A program made the position numbers and the translations under genes. A DNA stretch of 63,325 bases, taken from NCBI GenBank assembly GCA_014800525.1, contig JAAVFV010000005.1, positions 14,357-77,681 of the forward strand. The letters run 5' to 3'. Shown here piece by piece: positions 61,842-63,325 of this stretch (the stretch's first letter is position 1; the number at the start of each line of letters is the position of its first letter). Source of the stretch: Bacteroidales bacterium (GTDB lineage: Bacteria; Bacteroidota; Bacteroidia; Bacteroidales; Muribaculaceae). A model generated the notes under the pieces. It did not search any database. It had not been told where the DNA came from and worked only from the letters and a program-made list of their open reading frames with translations.

Positions 61842-63284
61842 ATGAAGAAATTCACTAAAATAGTCGCCACAGTATCCGACAAACGTTGTGACGTTGAATT
61901 TATCAGATCGCTGGCTAATGCCGGTGTGAATGTGGTCCGTATGAATTCGGCCCACCTCGATTACGACGGATTTAAAAAAATCATCACCAATACCCGCGCA
62001 GCCAATGATTCTCTTGGAATTATTATGGACACAAAGGGTCCGGAAATACGAACTACCGTGACTTTAGACGGTGAACCTGTGAAATTCACTGCCGGTAGCC
62101 ATGTAAAATTCCATGGAGATCCCGATGGAAAAACCTCCTCTTCTGACATATACCTTAACTATAAGGATGTCGCTGCCTGTCTGTCTCCCGGAAACAGAAT
62201 CCTTATTGATGATGGCGAACTGGCCTTTACTGTGGATTCCATTCAGGATAATGTGATATATGCCACTGCCGAAAATGATGGGGAACTCGGTTCCCGTAAG
62301 AGTGTCAATGTTCCCGGCGTTTCTATAGACCTTCCTGCCGTAACTGAACGCGATCGTCGTAATATCGGATATGCAGTCGAATTAGGTGTCGACTTCATAG
62401 CTCATTCTTTTGTGCGCTCCGCTAAGGATGTGAGAGTGATTCAGGATATTCTTGATGGGCTTAATTCAGATATTAAAATCATATCTAAAATAGAAAACCA
62501 GGAGGGTATAGATAATTTCGATGAAATTCTCGGAGCATCTTATGGTATTATGGTTGCTCGGGGGGACCTGGGAATCGAGGTGCCGGCAGAAACAATTCCC
62601 GGAATACAGGCCATGATGATCAATAAGTCTATCACGGCTCATAAACCGGTGATTGTGGCCACACAGATGCTTCATACCATGATTGAACATCCGCGTCCGA
62701 CACGCGCTGAGATATCGGATATCGCAAATGCCGTCTATCAACGCACAGACGCTCTTATGCTTTCCGGAGAGACTGCCTATGGTAAATATCCTATCCAGGC
62801 CGTAGAAACAATGGCTAAGGTCGCGATAACTGTGGAGAAGTCGCTCCAGAGCCAAAAGATTGTTCCCCCTCTGGAAGATTCCGATATCACATCATTCATC
62901 GCTCGTCAGGCTGTGCTCTCAGAATATCAACTCAACACAAAGGCTATCTTTACTGATGCCTATCGTGGTGTGTCAGCGCGGGTGATTGCGTCGTTCCGTG
63001 GAAATAACCCGACTTTTGCAATCTGTCATAATCGTCGTGTACAACATTGGCTGGCGCTAAGCTATGGTGTCTCCAGTCACTACCATCCCTCTAAAGATGG
63101 CTTTATTCCGCGCCATTCCACTGCCGCAATCCAGGAGCTTGTGGACCGGAAACTACTTGATCCCGATAGCCGTATCGCCTATCTCACCGGTACCCGCGCC
63201 GGAGCGCGAGCTCTTGAAATTTTCACTCCTAATGAAATATTCTCTGAATCGGAGTATGACATGAAGGCTCCTGAGATGATATGA
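61842..63284 (+). CDS. pyk: Pyruvate kinase
   Basis: 480 residues from the ATG at 61842; a TTG four codons upstream is in frame. Transfers phosphate from phosphoenolpyruvate to ADP. Segments in order: KIVATVSD, VVRMNSAHLDYDGF, GIIMDTKGPEIRT, ISKIENQEGIDNFDEIL, MVARGDLGIEVP and TQMLHTMIEHPRPTRAE. The B-domain and the C-terminal regulatory domain are present. The usual NFSH segment reads NSAH, a mild variant. The gene ends 41 bases before the window edge. Confidence 0.96.
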   Translation: MKKFTKIVATVSDKRCDVEFIRSLANAGVNVVRMNSAHLDYDGFKKIITNTRAANDSLGIIMDTKGPEIRTTVTLDGEPVKFTAGSHVKFHGDPDGKTSSSDIYLNYKDVAACLSPGNRILIDDGELAFTVDSIQDNVIYATAENDGELGSRKSVNVPGVSIDLPAVTERDRRNIGYAVELGVDFIAHSFVRSAKDVRVIQDILDGLNSDIKIISKIENQEGIDNFDEILGASYGIMVARGDLGIEVPAETIPGIQAMMINKSITAHKPVIVATQMLHTMIEHPRPTRAEISDIANAVYQRTDALMLSGETAYGKYPIQAVETMAKVAITVEKSLQSQKIVPPLEDSDITSFIARQAVLSEYQLNTKAIFTDAYRGVSARVIASFRGNNPTFAICHNRRVQHWLALSYGVSSHYHPSKDGFIPRHSTAAIQELVDRKLLDPDSRIAYLTGTRAGARALEIFTPNEIFSESEYDMKAPEMI

Positions 63285-63325
63285 TTCCATAAAAGTCAAA
63301 GAAACTAAGTACGACCCATAAATCA

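Overview
The window looks like a chromosome segment of an anaerobic Bacteroidales bacterium, most likely a Muribaculaceae-type gut commensal. The family-level call is inference from gene content. The evidence is: several start regions with the Bacteroidetes -7 element TAnnTTTG; a fused lpxC-fabZ gene; the neighbourhoods rsfS-ftsH, dxs-trkA-trkH and ftsK-lolA-trxB; a menaquinone cluster; a Na+-translocating methylmalonyl-CoA decarboxylase operon for propionate formation; and a secreted protein with a type IX secretion (T9SS) style C-terminal tail. No rRNA, tRNA, CRISPR array, transposase or integrase was seen, so most of the window reads as core chromosome.

Layout. 1-5.3 kb is a secreted-protein island: a T9SS-tail protein of unknown function and a tandem family of S8 subtilases (the 3' end of one copy at the window edge plus two complete copies), each followed by a near-identical hairpin terminator. 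5.6-8.3 kb is rsfS-ftsH. 8.4-15.5 kb is a tripartite RND efflux operon (adaptor, pump, outer-membrane factor) ending in a second LpxA-type acyltransferase gene, set between ftsH and cdsA. 15.5-19.4 kb holds cdsA, a LysM/periplasmic-binding-fold protein and an outer-membrane barrel. 19.4-32.4 kb is on the minus strand: an M16 protease, a hemerythrin-like protein with a LuxR-type regulator, 5-formyl-THF cyclo-ligase, CtpA-type protease, dCMP deaminase, thioredoxin reductase, LolA-like protein, FtsK and an L,D-transpeptidase. A ~195 bp inverted-repeat element abuts the hemerythrin gene.

32.7-52.7 kb is mostly on the plus strand: a small membrane protein, dxs, trkA-trkH, a malic enzyme without the phosphotransacetylase domain, a minus-strand barrel protein, nadE, a Sua5/TsaC protein, a sugar-phosphate transferase, a ClC channel with CBS domains, fmt-menD-menB-menC-menE, and a Crp/Fnr regulator. 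52.8-56.0 kb (minus) is the lipid A operon lpxD-lpxC/fabZ-lpxA. 56.4-61.0 kb (plus) is mce-mmdA-mmdD-mmdC-mmdB, which carries succinate-derived methylmalonyl-CoA to propionyl-CoA while exporting Na+. The window closes with a conserved hypothetical protein and pyruvate kinase behind a structured leader.

How it fits together: the genes serve envelope construction (two LpxA paralogues, LpxD, LpxC-FabZ, CdsA, LolA, L,D-transpeptidase, LysM protein, barrels), anaerobic energy metabolism (Mmd, malic enzyme, pyruvate kinase, menaquinone) and ion balance (Trk, ClC). The most unusual points are the mosaic subtilase array whose duplicated unit carries the end of the neighbouring gene (and probably a promoter within it), the efflux operon with its own LpxA paralogue and a pump carrying an extra membrane hairpin, the hemerythrin/LuxR pair with an apparently degraded metal site, and the inverted-repeat element beside it.
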